The notes beneath the pieces are model-generated. The model was given only the letters and a program-made list of their open reading frames with translations. It made no database searches and had not been told where the DNA came from. A stretch of DNA of 64,000 nucleotides from Jiangella alba (GTDB taxonomy: Bacteria > Actinomycetota > Actinomycetes > Jiangellales > Jiangellaceae): contig NZ_FNUC01000004.1 of assembly GCF_900106035.1 (NCBI RefSeq), positions 1,054,001 through 1,118,000 on the forward strand, in the 5' to 3' direction. Position numbers and translations under genes: made by a program. Position 1 is the first letter of the stretch, and each line of letters begins with the position of its first letter. Positions 42,966 to 52,447 of this stretch are shown one piece after another.

Positions 42966-44849
42966 TCAGGCCCGGGCCGGCTGGGCCAGGACGGTGTGGA
43001 ACGACGCGGCGATCGCGGTCCGCGTCCCCAACCCGGTCCGTTCCTTGATCGCCGCGATGTGCTTGTCGACCGTCTTCTCGGTGATCCCGAGCGCCTCGCC
43101 GATGTCCACGTTGCTCGCGCCCGCCGCGATCAGCGCCGCCACCTGGCCCTGCCGCAACGTCAGGTACACCGGCTCGGCCGACGTCCCGGCCGCGGCACCG
43201 AGCGAGACCGGCAGCGACACCGTCGCCAGGTCCTCGCGGCGGGTCAGCCCGAGGGCCCGCAGCGCGCTCGCCACGTACCCCTCGACCGTCCGCACGCCGA
43301 GGAACAGCGCCGCCGCGATCTCCCGGTTGGTGCGGCCGGCGGCGGCGAGCGTCGCGACCTCGAGCTGCCGGGTGCTCAGCAGTCCCTCGGCCGCGGCCAC
43401 CGGCGTCCGGAACAACTGCACCGCCCGGGTCCGGACGGCGGCGACGCGCGCCTCGCTGGCGTAGGCGTCGAGGTTGGCGAGGGCGCCGAGCGCCGCGTCC
43501 CGGCGACCACGGCGGACGGCGTCGGACAGCAGCAGCCAGCGGGTCCGGAAGATCTCGAACCCGTTGCCCAGATCCTCGACGACCGGCGCCTCCTGGACGG
43601 CGACGCCGGACCGCAGCGCTCCCATCCGCTCCCGCACGATGAGCACGTACGGCGACGGCATCATGTGCTCGACGACGCGACGCAGCCGCTCCGCCTCGGC
43701 GTCGTCGCCGTCGGCCACGGCCGCCGCGAAGAGCATCTCGGCGATCAGCGCGCGGTCGGAGTTGGTGAGCACCAGCTCGTCGATGCCGCCGTCGGCGAGC
43801 ACGATCCGCCGGGCGCCATCGGCGTCACCGACGCTGGTCAGGACGATCGCCATCTCCATCAGCACCGAGTGCCCGAGCGACCGCCGTCCCTCCCGCCAGT
43901 CGCCGAGCAGCAGCAGCCGCTCCAGCTCGGACATCGTCGCGCCGCCGTCGGGCAGCCGCTCGCGCGACATCACGGCGAGCACGTGCTGCACCGAGCGCGC
44001 GTGCATCCACCACGACCAGTTGCCGGAGTCCTCGAAGCCGGTCAGCGCCCGCTCGATCAGCCCCGCCGCGTCGGCCACCCGCAGTTGCGTCGTGTAGCTG
44101 CAGCCGGTGGTGTGGTCGAGGAACGGCCCGATCGCGCAGAGCCCGGCCCGCTCCGCCGCGCGCCGGGCGGCGTCGGCCACGGCCAGCGCCTCGACGACCA
44201 GCGAGTGCGCCAGCGACAGCGTCGGCACCCAGTAGAGCAGGTCGATCGCGTCCAGGATCTCGTCCGGCTCGCCACGCTCCAGCAGTTCCAGGAGCCCGAT
44301 CCGGGCCTGCTCCTCGAGCGACAACTGCTCCGCCCAGTCCGCGGCCGTCGGCGCCGCCGTCCAGCCACCGGCCGGCTCGACGCCGTCCATGACGAGGCGA
44401 TGGAACGCGACGGCGACGAGGGCGCGGACGCGGGTCGCGGCGGACCCGCCCGCGGGCGGCGGCCCGGCCACGGGCGGCGGCCCGGCCACGGGCGGCGGCC
44501 CGGCCTCGGGCGCCGCATCGAGGTTCAGCGTGAACGCGCCGAACGCCGGCTCGAACGCCACCCCGAGCTGCTGCTGCACCTCGACGTCGCGGCACAGCGC
44601 CGCGTCGGTGAGCGTCGGCAGGACGGCGGTGAGCCGCTCGTGCGCCGGCCGTTCCCGCCCGCTGAGCTGCTCGTACCGCGCCAGCCGCAGCACGCCGCGG
44701 GCGGACGTCGTCAGCGCAGCCGCCACGTCACCGCGGGTGAGCGCCGGCAGCGACCCGCCCGCGAGCACGGCGCCCTCGCCGTCGACCAGTCCCCGCCTCA
44801 CCGCCGCCGCCGAGAAACCGTGGAAACCCCCATGCCCGGACGGCGGCAT
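42966..44849 (-). CDS. Transcriptional regulator with two C-terminal LuxR HTH domains
   Basis: A 627-aa regulator. The first about 440 residues are helical, TPR/MalT-like without a visible Walker motif, and include an Ala/Gly/Pro repeat (GPPPVA three times near residue 120). Two LuxR-type helix-turn-helices follow: STRQLEVATLAAAGRTNREIAAAL and about 75 residues later LRQGQVAALIAAGASNVDIGEAL. The second has the usual TEKTVDKHIAAIKERTG. ATG 44849 is one possible start. It is divergent from the surface-protein gene 51 bp away and may regulate it. Confidence 0.85.
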   Translation of the reverse strand: MPPSGHGGFHGFSAAAVRRGLVDGEGAVLAGGSLPALTRGDVAAALTTSARGVLRLARYEQLSGRERPAHERLTAVLPTLTDAALCRDVEVQQQLGVAFEPAFGAFTLNLDAAPEAGPPPVAGPPPVAGPPPAGGSAATRVRALVAVAFHRLVMDGVEPAGGWTAAPTAADWAEQLSLEEQARIGLLELLERGEPDEILDAIDLLYWVPTLSLAHSLVVEALAVADAARRAAERAGLCAIGPFLDHTTGCSYTTQLRVADAAGLIERALTGFEDSGNWSWWMHARSVQHVLAVMSRERLPDGGATMSELERLLLLGDWREGRRSLGHSVLMEMAIVLTSVGDADGARRIVLADGGIDELVLTNSDRALIAEMLFAAAVADGDDAEAERLRRVVEHMMPSPYVLIVRERMGALRSGVAVQEAPVVEDLGNGFEIFRTRWLLLSDAVRRGRRDAALGALANLDAYASEARVAAVRTRAVQLFRTPVAAAEGLLSTRQLEVATLAAAGRTNREIAAALFLGVRTVEGYVASALRALGLTRREDLATVSLPVSLGAAAGTSAEPVYLTLRQGQVAALIAAGASNVDIGEALGITEKTVDKHIAAIKERTGLGTRTAIAASFHTVLAQPARA

Positions 44850-44900
44850 GCGTAGGAACCCCACTCGCCCATCCCGTGTCCCCTCCCTACGGTCGAGCCC

Positions 44901-47381
44901 GTGACTTCGACGACCCCTGCCCGCTTCCGGGCCACTGCCACCTGCGCCGTTGCCACGGTGCTCGTCGCGCTGACACTTCCGGCCACACCCGCCCAAGCCC
45001 TCGGCCTGACCTGCCGCTGGACCGGAGCCGGGGGCGATGCTAACTGGTCCACCGCACAGAACTGGGCCGATTGCGCGGGCGGGGCTCCGGGCGACGCCGA
45101 CGGCGTCGTCTTCGGGCCCGGTGCGGCCGGCCAGGAGGCCGTCAACGACCTCGGCGGCACGACGTTCAGCGTGCTGCGGGTCGAGGCGCCCGGCTACGAG
45201 CTGTCCGGCGACGACATCGAGGCGCACTTCTTCACCGTCTCGGCGCCGACGACGCTCGCGACCGGCCTGGAGATCCCGTCCAGCGCGGGCGAGCACCTGC
45301 ACCACGTCACCGCCGATCTCACCATCGAGGCGCCGCACCAGCTGCGGTTCACGCAGGCGGCGAACGCGACGGACATCGTCCAGCTGGAGGACGGCGCCAC
45401 GCTCGCGGCCCGCATCGGCGGCGACGACGAGGCGCTGCGGTTCCGCGGCGACGGGATCGTCGCCCTCCGCGGCTCGACGTACGCGGGGACGATCGGGCTG
45501 GAGGATTCCGTCACGGTGCGATGCGGAGGGACGGACTGCGGCGGCGCGGGCGGCGCCGTCACCGTCGTCGAGGAGGCGACGCTGGAGTTCACCGGCGACA
45601 CCGAGTTCCAGCGGCCCATCACGCTCGGCAACGGCGGGGTCCTCGGGCCGTACTCGCTGGTCGCGGGGCCGCACGCCGTCACGCTCGCCGAGCCGGTGAC
45701 GCTCGGCGCGTACGTGCACGTGCGGGGCGGCACCGGCGGCGATCCGCTGTCGTTCGCCGGCGACCTGCACGTCGGCGACGGTGTGCTCGCCCTCGACGGC
45801 GACGCCGTCGTGCCGCAGTTCGCCAGCCTGACCAGCGACCCGAACGGCGAGGTGCTGGTCGGGACGGCGCACGGCCCGGGGCGCCTGAGCATCGATGAGG
45901 GCCAGTTCGGCCACGAGGGCCTGACGGCGGTCAACGGCGCGGAGTCGCTGCTCGTGGTGAACGACGCGCTCGCCCTGGGGCCGGCGGGGTCGGGCATGAC
46001 GACGGCGTACGACGGCGCGGTCGTGGGCACCGAGGACACGATCACGCTCGACGAGGAACTGCGGGTCGGCGACCAGTCGGTGCTGGCCACGCTCGCGCCC
46101 GGGGCGAGCCTGACGGTGACCGACGTCGCGCTGACGAACGGCGGCGGGCGGGTCGAGACCCGGGCCACGCCGTCGGTCGTCGACCTGGTGTCCGTCGGGG
46201 GCTCCGGTGACCTCGCGTTGGCCAGCGCGGGCATCGACGCGCCGATCATCTTCAGCGACGGCGGGTCCAGCACGTACGACGGACTGACGGTCGCCGAGAG
46301 CGGCGCCGTCTCGCTGCACCGTGACACGTCCGTGCCGGGCGACTTCGAGATTCAGGACGCGCACGTGACGACCGTCCACACCGGCCACGCCGACCTGCAC
46401 GACCTGATCCCGGACAGTGCCGAACTGTCGATCACCGGCGGCGGGATGTTCGTGCTCAACGACAACGAGGCAGTCGGTTCCTTGGCCGGGTCCGGCGCGG
46501 CCGGTTCGGTGCTGCTGGTCGACGCGGCGTCGGCGCTGTCCGTCGTGGGCTCCGCGTCGACGTCGTTCGACGGCGACCTGCGGGGTGCGGGGACGCTGCG
46601 GCACGGCGGCTCCGGCTCGCTGGTGCTGGGCGGCGACTGGACGCAGAACGCCGCCGGGTCGCGGCTGTCTGTGGCCGGCGGTTCGGTGGCGGTCGACGGC
46701 GACCTGGGCCTGACGGCGGCTTCGGTGCAGGGGGTGCTGCGCGGCGCCGGGACGGTGGGGTCGCTGGCGCTTTCCGGCGGGACGGTCGCCCCCGGGGCGT
46801 CGGCCGGCTGTCTCACCGTCAATGACGAGTTCACCGGTGATGGCACGGTGGCGGTCGAGCTCGGTGGGTATTCGGCGTGCGACGGGTTCGACCGGATCGC
46901 CACCTCGTTCCAGACCCTCGGCGACGTCACCTGGGACGTGACGGTGCTCGACGGGTTCGCCCCGGTGGAGGGTGACGAGTTCGCCGTCGTGACGACGTCC
47001 GGGCCGGGCAGTACGGATCTGGCGGCGCAGGAGGTCACGTCCGGCGAGTACACGTTCGACGCGGTGTGGGACGGGACCGACGTACTCCTCCGCGTCACGT
47101 CCGCCCCCGACCTGCCGCCCACGCCGTCCCCGTCGCCGTCGCCCGATCCGACCGACGGCCCGGGCGACGAGTCGGGGTCCGAGTCGGGGAGCGGTTCGGA
47201 TTCCGGTTCGGAGGCTGGGTCGGACGACGGCTCCGGCGTGGGCGACGACGACCCGGGCGAGGGCGACCTGCTGCCGGACACCGGGGTGTGGACGCTGGGT
47301 GGTGTCGCGCTCGCCGGGCTCCTGCTCGCCGCCGGACTGCTGGCCCTGCGTGCGCGCCGCCGCGCCATGGGCGCCGCCTGA
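44901..47381 (+). CDS. LPxTG-type surface protein with beta-helix/autotransporter-like repeats
   Basis: An 826-aa cell-wall protein. The signal peptide ends near AQA-LG (residue 33). Residues about 35-720 are Gly/Asp/Val/Thr-rich repeating strands such as GTLRHGGSGSLVLGGDW and LRGAGTVGSLALSGGTVAPG, as in autotransporter passenger beta-helices. Then comes a Pro/Ser/Asp/Gly spacer, the sortase motif LPDTG at 791-795, a membrane helix and the basic tail RARRR. It should be anchored to peptidoglycan by a class E/A-type sortase. Ligand unknown. GTG 44901. Confidence 0.88.
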   Translation: MTSTTPARFRATATCAVATVLVALTLPATPAQALGLTCRWTGAGGDANWSTAQNWADCAGGAPGDADGVVFGPGAAGQEAVNDLGGTTFSVLRVEAPGYELSGDDIEAHFFTVSAPTTLATGLEIPSSAGEHLHHVTADLTIEAPHQLRFTQAANATDIVQLEDGATLAARIGGDDEALRFRGDGIVALRGSTYAGTIGLEDSVTVRCGGTDCGGAGGAVTVVEEATLEFTGDTEFQRPITLGNGGVLGPYSLVAGPHAVTLAEPVTLGAYVHVRGGTGGDPLSFAGDLHVGDGVLALDGDAVVPQFASLTSDPNGEVLVGTAHGPGRLSIDEGQFGHEGLTAVNGAESLLVVNDALALGPAGSGMTTAYDGAVVGTEDTITLDEELRVGDQSVLATLAPGASLTVTDVALTNGGGRVETRATPSVVDLVSVGGSGDLALASAGIDAPIIFSDGGSSTYDGLTVAESGAVSLHRDTSVPGDFEIQDAHVTTVHTGHADLHDLIPDSAELSITGGGMFVLNDNEAVGSLAGSGAAGSVLLVDAASALSVVGSASTSFDGDLRGAGTLRHGGSGSLVLGGDWTQNAAGSRLSVAGGSVAVDGDLGLTAASVQGVLRGAGTVGSLALSGGTVAPGASAGCLTVNDEFTGDGTVAVELGGYSACDGFDRIATSFQTLGDVTWDVTVLDGFAPVEGDEFAVVTTSGPGSTDLAAQEVTSGEYTFDAVWDGTDVLLRVTSAPDLPPTPSPSPSPDPTDGPGDESGSESGSGSDSGSEAGSDDGSGVGDDDPGEGDLLPDTGVWTLGGVALAGLLLAAGLLALRARRRAMGAA

Positions 47382-47461
47382 CCGTCCCGACTGGCCGGAA
47401 CGGGCGGGCGCTGCCCGACGCCCCGGCCTGGGGCGGCGCAGCGCAGCGCCATGCTCCGAAG

Positions 47462-47493
47462 CGCCGACCCTGCCCCACCCGGCAGGGTCGGCG
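47462..47493 (+). terminator. Hairpin after the surface-protein gene
   Basis: CGCCGACCCTGCC (47462-47474) and GGCAGGGTCGGCG (47481-47493) pair perfectly over 13 bp with a 6-base loop, 80 bp past the stop. The 256 bp after it, up to the NmrA-like gene end, show no gene. Confidence 0.8.
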
Positions 47494-47749
47494 TGCTCGT
47501 GCCAGCACCCGGGGCGGCGTCGCCGTCACCGCCGCCCACGCGATGGCGTCGGCGCATGCGCGTGGGCCTGGCCGCGTGCCAACCCCGCCGGCGTCGCTAC
47601 GCTGCGCGCCGGCGGCGTAGACGAGCGTCAACGCGTCGGACCGGCACCTGCCAGCACCCGAAGTCATCGCGCGGCGTGTCCAGTGGGCGTGCTCAGCGTT
47701 CCAACGTCGGCCGCGCAGCGCGTCCGGCCGACACGTCAGCCCACCCGCG

Positions 47750-48583
47750 TCAGGACCACGCCCCGGCCGCTGCGGCCTCCCGCACGACGTCGCGGAAGTC
47801 GCGCGGCGGGCGGCCGAGGGCGCGTTCCACTCCGTCGGACAGGTGGGCGTCGATGCCGCGGCGGATCGGGCCGATGAGGCTCACGTACTCGTCGGCGTCG
47901 GCGGCGGGCCAGCCGTCGTTCACCAACTCGCGGACGAGGTCGTCATGGTCGACGTGGGTGTAGCGGACGTCGCGGCCAGACGCCGCCGCGATCTCGGCGG
48001 CCGCCTCGGCCATCGTGACCGCGCGCGGGCCGGACAGCTCGTACGTCTGCCCGACGTGGCGGTCCTCGGTCAGCGCTGCCACAGCGACCGCCGCGATGTC
48101 ATCGGCGTCGACGTAGCTCGCGGCGCCGTCGCCGGCGGGCAGCCGCAGCTCACCGGCCAGCACCGAGTCGCGGAAGAAGCCCTCGCTGAAGTTCTGGGCG
48201 AACCAGCCCGGCCGCAGGATCGTCCACTCGACCGCGGCCGGGCGCAGCGCCGCCTCGCCGTCGATGTGCGCATTGCCTTCCATCAGGTGCGGCGGCAGAT
48301 AGTCGGGCACGTCGACGCCGCGGCCGGAGAGCAGCACGATCCGCTCCACCCCGCTCTTGATCGCGACATCGACGAAAGGCCGCGTGACCGGAGCGGCGTC
48401 GTACGGGACCACGAACGCCGAGCGCACGCCGTCCAGCGCGGCCGGCCAGCTGGTCTCGTCGGTCCAGTCGAACGGCGTCGCGCTGGTGCGGCTGGCCGGG
48501 CGGAACGGCACCCGGAGGTCGTCGAGGCGAGCGGCGACCCGGCGGCCGACCTTGCCGGTGGCGCCGGTGAGGAGAATCGTCAT
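47750..48583 (-). CDS. NmrA-like NAD(P)-binding reductase (atypical SDR)
   Basis: A 277-aa Rossmann-fold protein. TILLTGATGKVGRRVAARL is the dinucleotide-binding start, VERIVLLSGRG and TILRPGWFAQNFSE follow the NmrA/QorB-like pattern, and YELSGPRAVTMAEAAAEIA closes the substrate domain. The classical YxxxK catalytic pair is absent, as usual in this group. Divergent, 80 bp away, is an AraC regulator that may control it. Confidence 0.9.
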   Translation of the reverse strand: MTILLTGATGKVGRRVAARLDDLRVPFRPASRTSATPFDWTDETSWPAALDGVRSAFVVPYDAAPVTRPFVDVAIKSGVERIVLLSGRGVDVPDYLPPHLMEGNAHIDGEAALRPAAVEWTILRPGWFAQNFSEGFFRDSVLAGELRLPAGDGAASYVDADDIAAVAVAALTEDRHVGQTYELSGPRAVTMAEAAAEIAAASGRDVRYTHVDHDDLVRELVNDGWPAADADEYVSLIGPIRRGIDAHLSDGVERALGRPPRDFRDVVREAAAAGAWS

Positions 48584-48663
48584 GCCGCCAGCCAACCTCG
48601 CTCTCGGTGGACGCTGAATGGTCCAGACACTCTGATTCATGCGACATCGTCTACGGTGATGGG

Positions 48664-49623
48664 ATGGATCACCTGACCGACCTGCTCGACGACGTGCGGG
48701 CGAGCGGCGCGCTGATCGGGCGGACGGTGCTCGACTCGCGCTGGTCGGTGCGGTTCGCAACAGGCGCCGAGCTGACGTTGCTCGCCGTTCTCGACGGGAC
48801 CGCCTGGCTGCACCCGCTCGACGGCGACCCCGTGCGGGTCGGCACCGGCGACATCGCCGTCGTCCGCGGGCCCGAGCCGTTCACCGTCGCCGCCGGTCCC
48901 GACGCCCGCCCCGACGACGCCATCGCGCTGGCCGACTACTGCGCCAGGAGCGCGCAAGCCGGCGCCGTGGGGCGCACCTGCGACCCGGGCGCCGCCGGCG
49001 AAACGGTCGTGCTGACCGGGACGTACGACGGCGCCACCGGCATCAGCGAGCGGTTGCTCGACGCGCTGCCACGGGTGCTGGTGATCGCCGAGGACGACTG
49101 TGTGTGTCCGATGCTCGACCTCGTGGCCGACGAGATCGCCGCGGACCGGCCGGGCCAGCAGGTCGTGCTCGACCGGCTGCTCGACCTCATGCTGGTCTCG
49201 ACGCTCCGCGGCTGGTTCGAGCGGCCACAGGCATCGGCGCCGCACTGGTACTCGCCGCTGGACGATTCGACGGTCAGCCAGGCACTCCGCCGCCTCCACG
49301 ACGATCCCGGTCACGGGTGGACGGTCGGCTCGCTCGCCGCCGCGACGGGGGTGTCCCGGGCGCTGCTGGCCCGCGACTTCACCGCCCGCGTAGGCGAGTC
49401 GCCGATGAGCTACCTCGCCGGCTGGCGCCTGTCGATCGCCGCCGACCTGCTGCGCGAGACTGATGCGACGGTCGAGAGCATCGCCCGGCAGGTCGGGTAC
49501 GGGAGCGCGTTCGCGCTCAGCGCCGCGTTCAAGCGACGCCGCGGGCTGACGCCGTCGCAGCATCGAGCGATCGCCCGCCCGGCTCCCGAACCGACCCGCC
49601 GCGCGCGCAACGCCGCCGGCTGA
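48664..49623 (+). CDS. AraC-family regulator (cupin-type)
   Basis: A 319-aa regulator. An N-terminal cupin_6-like domain (SRWSVRFATGAELTLLAVLDG, CDPGAAGETVVLTGTY) precedes two AraC helix-turn-helices: WTVGSLAAATGVSRALLARDFTARVGESPMSYL and ATVESIARQVGYGSAFALSAAFKRRRGLTPSQHR. It starts at ATG 48664 in the spacer divergent from the NmrA-like reductase, the usual target arrangement for this group. Confidence 0.92.
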   Translation: MDHLTDLLDDVRASGALIGRTVLDSRWSVRFATGAELTLLAVLDGTAWLHPLDGDPVRVGTGDIAVVRGPEPFTVAAGPDARPDDAIALADYCARSAQAGAVGRTCDPGAAGETVVLTGTYDGATGISERLLDALPRVLVIAEDDCVCPMLDLVADEIAADRPGQQVVLDRLLDLMLVSTLRGWFERPQASAPHWYSPLDDSTVSQALRRLHDDPGHGWTVGSLAAATGVSRALLARDFTARVGESPMSYLAGWRLSIAADLLRETDATVESIARQVGYGSAFALSAAFKRRRGLTPSQHRAIARPAPEPTRRARNAAG

Positions 49624-50007
49624 CGCGCTCTTCGCCGGGCGCCCAGTCGCTGAGGCCGGGCTCGATGCGGTCGAACGGCGTCGTCGTGTCGCCTGCCACG
49701 CCCCGGGCGACCACAGCCCGGGCCCAGGCCGGCGAGGGCCATCCGGCACACCCACCGCTGGCCTGGGTACGGGTCCGGGCACGGCCGGCGGATGGAGTCC
49801 GTCAGCCACCCGCACCACCCCGGCGCACTGGTCTCTCCCAGCGCCAGGCTTCGACCACACGGCGCGCCCGTCGCTGCCGGTACCGGCCTCGTCGACACGG
49901 TGCACCGGTACCGGCGTTGGACCCGGCAGCGCGCGTCCATTTCGTCGTCAGGTCATCGTCATCTCGTCCTTCCTTGTCAACGGTCCACGTCTGGCGGCCT
50001 CCAGGGG
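49624..50007. other. 384-bp gap without a supported gene
   Basis: On the minus strand a short frame (49529-49714) reads TTPFDRIEPGLSDWAPGEERVS, which looks protein-like, but no start, ribosome site or family supports it; it could be the relic of a lost gene. Otherwise I see only GC-rich dyads (CCGGTACCGG twice near 49877 and 49908). Confidence 0.4.
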
Positions 50008-50805
50008 TCAGCGCATCGGCAGCACCTGCCGTGCGGCACAGGCGGTCCGGGTGAGGTCCCGGAAGTCGACCTGTTCACCGCCACCGAAGACGCGGACCGC
50101 GACCCCGGGTGCGGCGAGCCAGAAGAGCTCCCCGACGTCGGTGAAGCCGGGGCCGTCGGGGTGGGCGAACGGCTCGGTGGCCCAGCTGATGGGATCCCGC
50201 TCGAGGTACTCGACCAGGAAGCCCCGCAGCGCCGCCGCATCGGTGAACGCCGGGCTGCGCATGACCGTGACCTGGAGGTCGACCCGGTAGGAGTCGTCGG
50301 GGTACGGGCCGGACTCCCAGACCCGCGACCGGAAACCGACGTCGTCCCACTCGTACTCGAAGTCGGTGACGAGTGGGCCGATGCCCGGCGGCACCCAGCC
50401 GAGCGCGAAACCGTCGAGCAGCTGGCGGTGCCGGGGCGGCGGGGTGGGTCTGCAGTCGACCGTCCAGCCCGGGACGGAGGCCGTCTTCATCGGCGCTCCG
50501 GCGGCCGGCGCCGCGCCCGTCGCCGCCGTGCCCGTCACCGCCACCTCCGTCGCTGCCGCCACGCCCGTCACAGCCTCCGTGACCGTCGCGGCCGCCGCAC
50601 CCCTCACCACCGCCGCGGGTCTCGGTGCGGCCCGAGCCGGCCCGGGCTCCGTCACCACACGCACCGGCGGTTGTCCCGTCGCCGCCCCCGCGGCCAGCGG
50701 ACTCTCCGCCGGCCCAGCCGTGCCCCACACGGGAGCGGCGACCGCTCCTGCGACCACGGCCGCGACCGTCACGCCGCACACGGCGGCACCCTTGATGAGC
50801 TGCAT
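50008..50805 (-). CDS. Secreted hypothetical protein
   Basis: A 265-aa exported protein. A signal peptide (QLIKGAAVCGVTVAAVVAGAVAAPVWG) is followed by an Ala/Val/Thr-rich linker of about 80 residues and a globular C-terminal domain with VDCRPTPPPRHRQLLDGFALGWVPPGIGPLVTDFEYEW and FTDVGELFWLAAPGVAVRVFGGG. Two cysteines (one in the linker end, one in RTACAARQ) could pair. Function unknown. ATG 50805 with AGAGGACG upstream. Confidence 0.75.
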   Translation of the reverse strand: MQLIKGAAVCGVTVAAVVAGAVAAPVWGTAGPAESPLAAGAATGQPPVRVVTEPGPARAAPRPAAVVRGAAAATVTEAVTGVAAATEVAVTGTAATGAAPAAGAPMKTASVPGWTVDCRPTPPPRHRQLLDGFALGWVPPGIGPLVTDFEYEWDDVGFRSRVWESGPYPDDSYRVDLQVTVMRSPAFTDAAALRGFLVEYLERDPISWATEPFAHPDGPGFTDVGELFWLAAPGVAVRVFGGGEQVDFRDLTRTACAARQVLPMR

Positions 50806-50923
50806 GAATAGCGTCCTCTCCGACGAAACCGACGAGGCTTGGCACCTCGGTCCGACCGCTCCCGGCCGGACCCCTTCATCGTTCGCCGAACCGGCCTCCG
50901 CCCGCTCCCGCCGAACCCGGAAT

Positions 50924-50961
50924 TGTGGACAAGTCGGCAGATCGGAGTGGGCTGTGGACAA
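50924..50961. promoter_or_regulatory. Two DnaA-box-like 9-mers upstream of the PP2C gene
   Basis: TGTGGACAA (complement TTGTCCACA, the high-GC form of the DnaA box) occurs at 50924-50932 and 50953-50961, 29 bp apart in the same direction, in a 296-bp spacer without a gene. Two boxes are too few for an origin but could affect nearby transcription. Confidence 0.4.
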
Positions 50962-51101
50962 GGCCCGTCCGCGTGGCGTCTCCACGGTCAGGAACCGGGG
51001 GCGGCTACGATCCGCTGTGATCGACAAGTCTCTGGGGGGAGGCGGCGTGTGGGCGCTCTCCAGGCCCCCGGCGCCTCAATGGGTGCGGGAGTAGGGAATC
51101 G

Positions 51102-52370
51102 ATGCCGCTGACGCTGCGCTATGCCGCGCGTTCCGACGTCGGCCTGGTCCGGGAGGGCAACGAGGATTCCGGCTACGCCGGCCCGTACCTTCTGGCCGTC
51201 GCCGACGGTATGGGCGGCCACGCAGCGGGTGAGGTCGCCAGCCGGGCGGCCATCGACGAACTCGTCAACGCCGATCAGCTGCCCGATGGCGACCCGATCG
51301 ACGTCCTGTCGGCCGCCGTCAGCGCCGCGAACGGCCGCATCGACGACATGGCGCGCGCCGATCCGTCCCGCGCCGGCATGGGCACGACGTCGACGGCGCT
51401 GCTGTGGAACGGCGTGCAGCTGGCGCTCGGGCACATCGGCGACTCCCGCGCTTACCTGCTACGCGACGGGTCGCTGACGCAGATCACCCGCGACCACACG
51501 TTCGTCCAGTCGCTGGTCGACGACGGCCGGATCACGCCCGAGGACGCCCGCGAGCATCCCGCGCGCTCCGTCGTGACGAAGGTGCTGCAAGGGCTGTCGC
51601 CGATCCACCCGGATTACTCGATCATCGACGTGCAGGCCGGCGATCGGCTCCTGATCTGCAGCGACGGCCTTTCCGACGTCGTCACCGACCAGGAGATCGA
51701 GGCGGCGCTGGCCCGCGCCCACACCGTCGACGACGCGGCCGGCCAGCTCGTCGCGATGGCCCTCGACTCCGGCGCGCCCGACAACGTCACCGCGGTCGTC
51801 GGCGAGATCGTCGAGGCCGACGGCACGGACACGGCGACCGAGTCGTACGTCGTCGGATCCGCCGCCGAGAGCCTCGAGGACGCCCAGCCGTCTGAGTCGC
51901 CGCACGATGCCGAGACCATGCGCTACGCGCCCCGTGCCCGACGGCGCCGGCGGCGGCGCTGGCTGCGGCCGGCCATCGCGGTCGCCGCGGTGATGGCGGT
52001 CGGCTGGGCCGGCCTGACGTTCGCCAACGGCTGGGTCCGCGACCAGTACTACGTCGGCGTCAGCAACGGTCAGGTGGCGATCTACCAGGGCGTCCGGCAC
52101 GAGCTCGGCCCCGTGCACCTGTCTGAGCTGTACGCGGTGCCCGGCGGCCTGCCACTCGACGCGTTGCCGACGGTGTATCGCCACGAGGTCGGCGCGACCA
52201 TCGCCGCCAGCGACCTCTCCGACGCCGAGCAGGTGATCGACACGCTGCGGCTGCGCGCCTGCCGGGCGCACCAGCGCGAGGCCTCCGAGACCACCGAGAC
52301 CGACAACGGCGACGGCGACGAATGGCTCGGCGACGAGGTCGGCTTCCCCGGGCTGCTCTGCGCCGGGTAG
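51102..52370 (+). CDS. Membrane-anchored PP2C Ser/Thr protein phosphatase (PstP-like)
   Basis: A 422-aa phosphatase. The PP2C motifs are complete: VREGNEDSGYAGPYLLAVADGMGGHAAGEVAS, LGHIGDSRAYLLRDG, LICSDGLSDVV and GAPDNVTAVVG, with the metal aspartates in place. A basic stretch and one membrane helix (PAIAVAAVMAVGWAGLTFAN, about 288-307) lead to an extracellular domain ending in acidic residues. The layout is that of PstP, which reverses PknA/PknB phosphorylation. Here it stands alone, away from a rodA-pbpA-pkn cluster, so it may be a paralogue. Confidence 0.92.
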   Translation: MPLTLRYAARSDVGLVREGNEDSGYAGPYLLAVADGMGGHAAGEVASRAAIDELVNADQLPDGDPIDVLSAAVSAANGRIDDMARADPSRAGMGTTSTALLWNGVQLALGHIGDSRAYLLRDGSLTQITRDHTFVQSLVDDGRITPEDAREHPARSVVTKVLQGLSPIHPDYSIIDVQAGDRLLICSDGLSDVVTDQEIEAALARAHTVDDAAGQLVAMALDSGAPDNVTAVVGEIVEADGTDTATESYVVGSAAESLEDAQPSESPHDAETMRYAPRARRRRRRRWLRPAIAVAAVMAVGWAGLTFANGWVRDQYYVGVSNGQVAIYQGVRHELGPVHLSELYAVPGGLPLDALPTVYRHEVGATIAASDLSDAEQVIDTLRLRACRAHQREASETTETDNGDGDEWLGDEVGFPGLLCAG

Positions 52371-52447
52371 GCGCGGGTTGCTCGGCCGGGACGCGCGCGG
52401 CTCGCTCGCGCCGTCTGCGGACGGGGCGCGGCGTCCCGCGAGCACCG

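Noticed and set aside
42966-46604. A 1212-aa extension of the LuxR-type regulator
   Set aside because: The added N-terminal 585 residues are the complement of the surface-protein gene, which has a signal peptide and sortase motif.
48637-49905. A 422-aa frame antisense to the AraC gene
   Set aside because: It is the shadow of a clear AraC regulator and lacks any family pattern.
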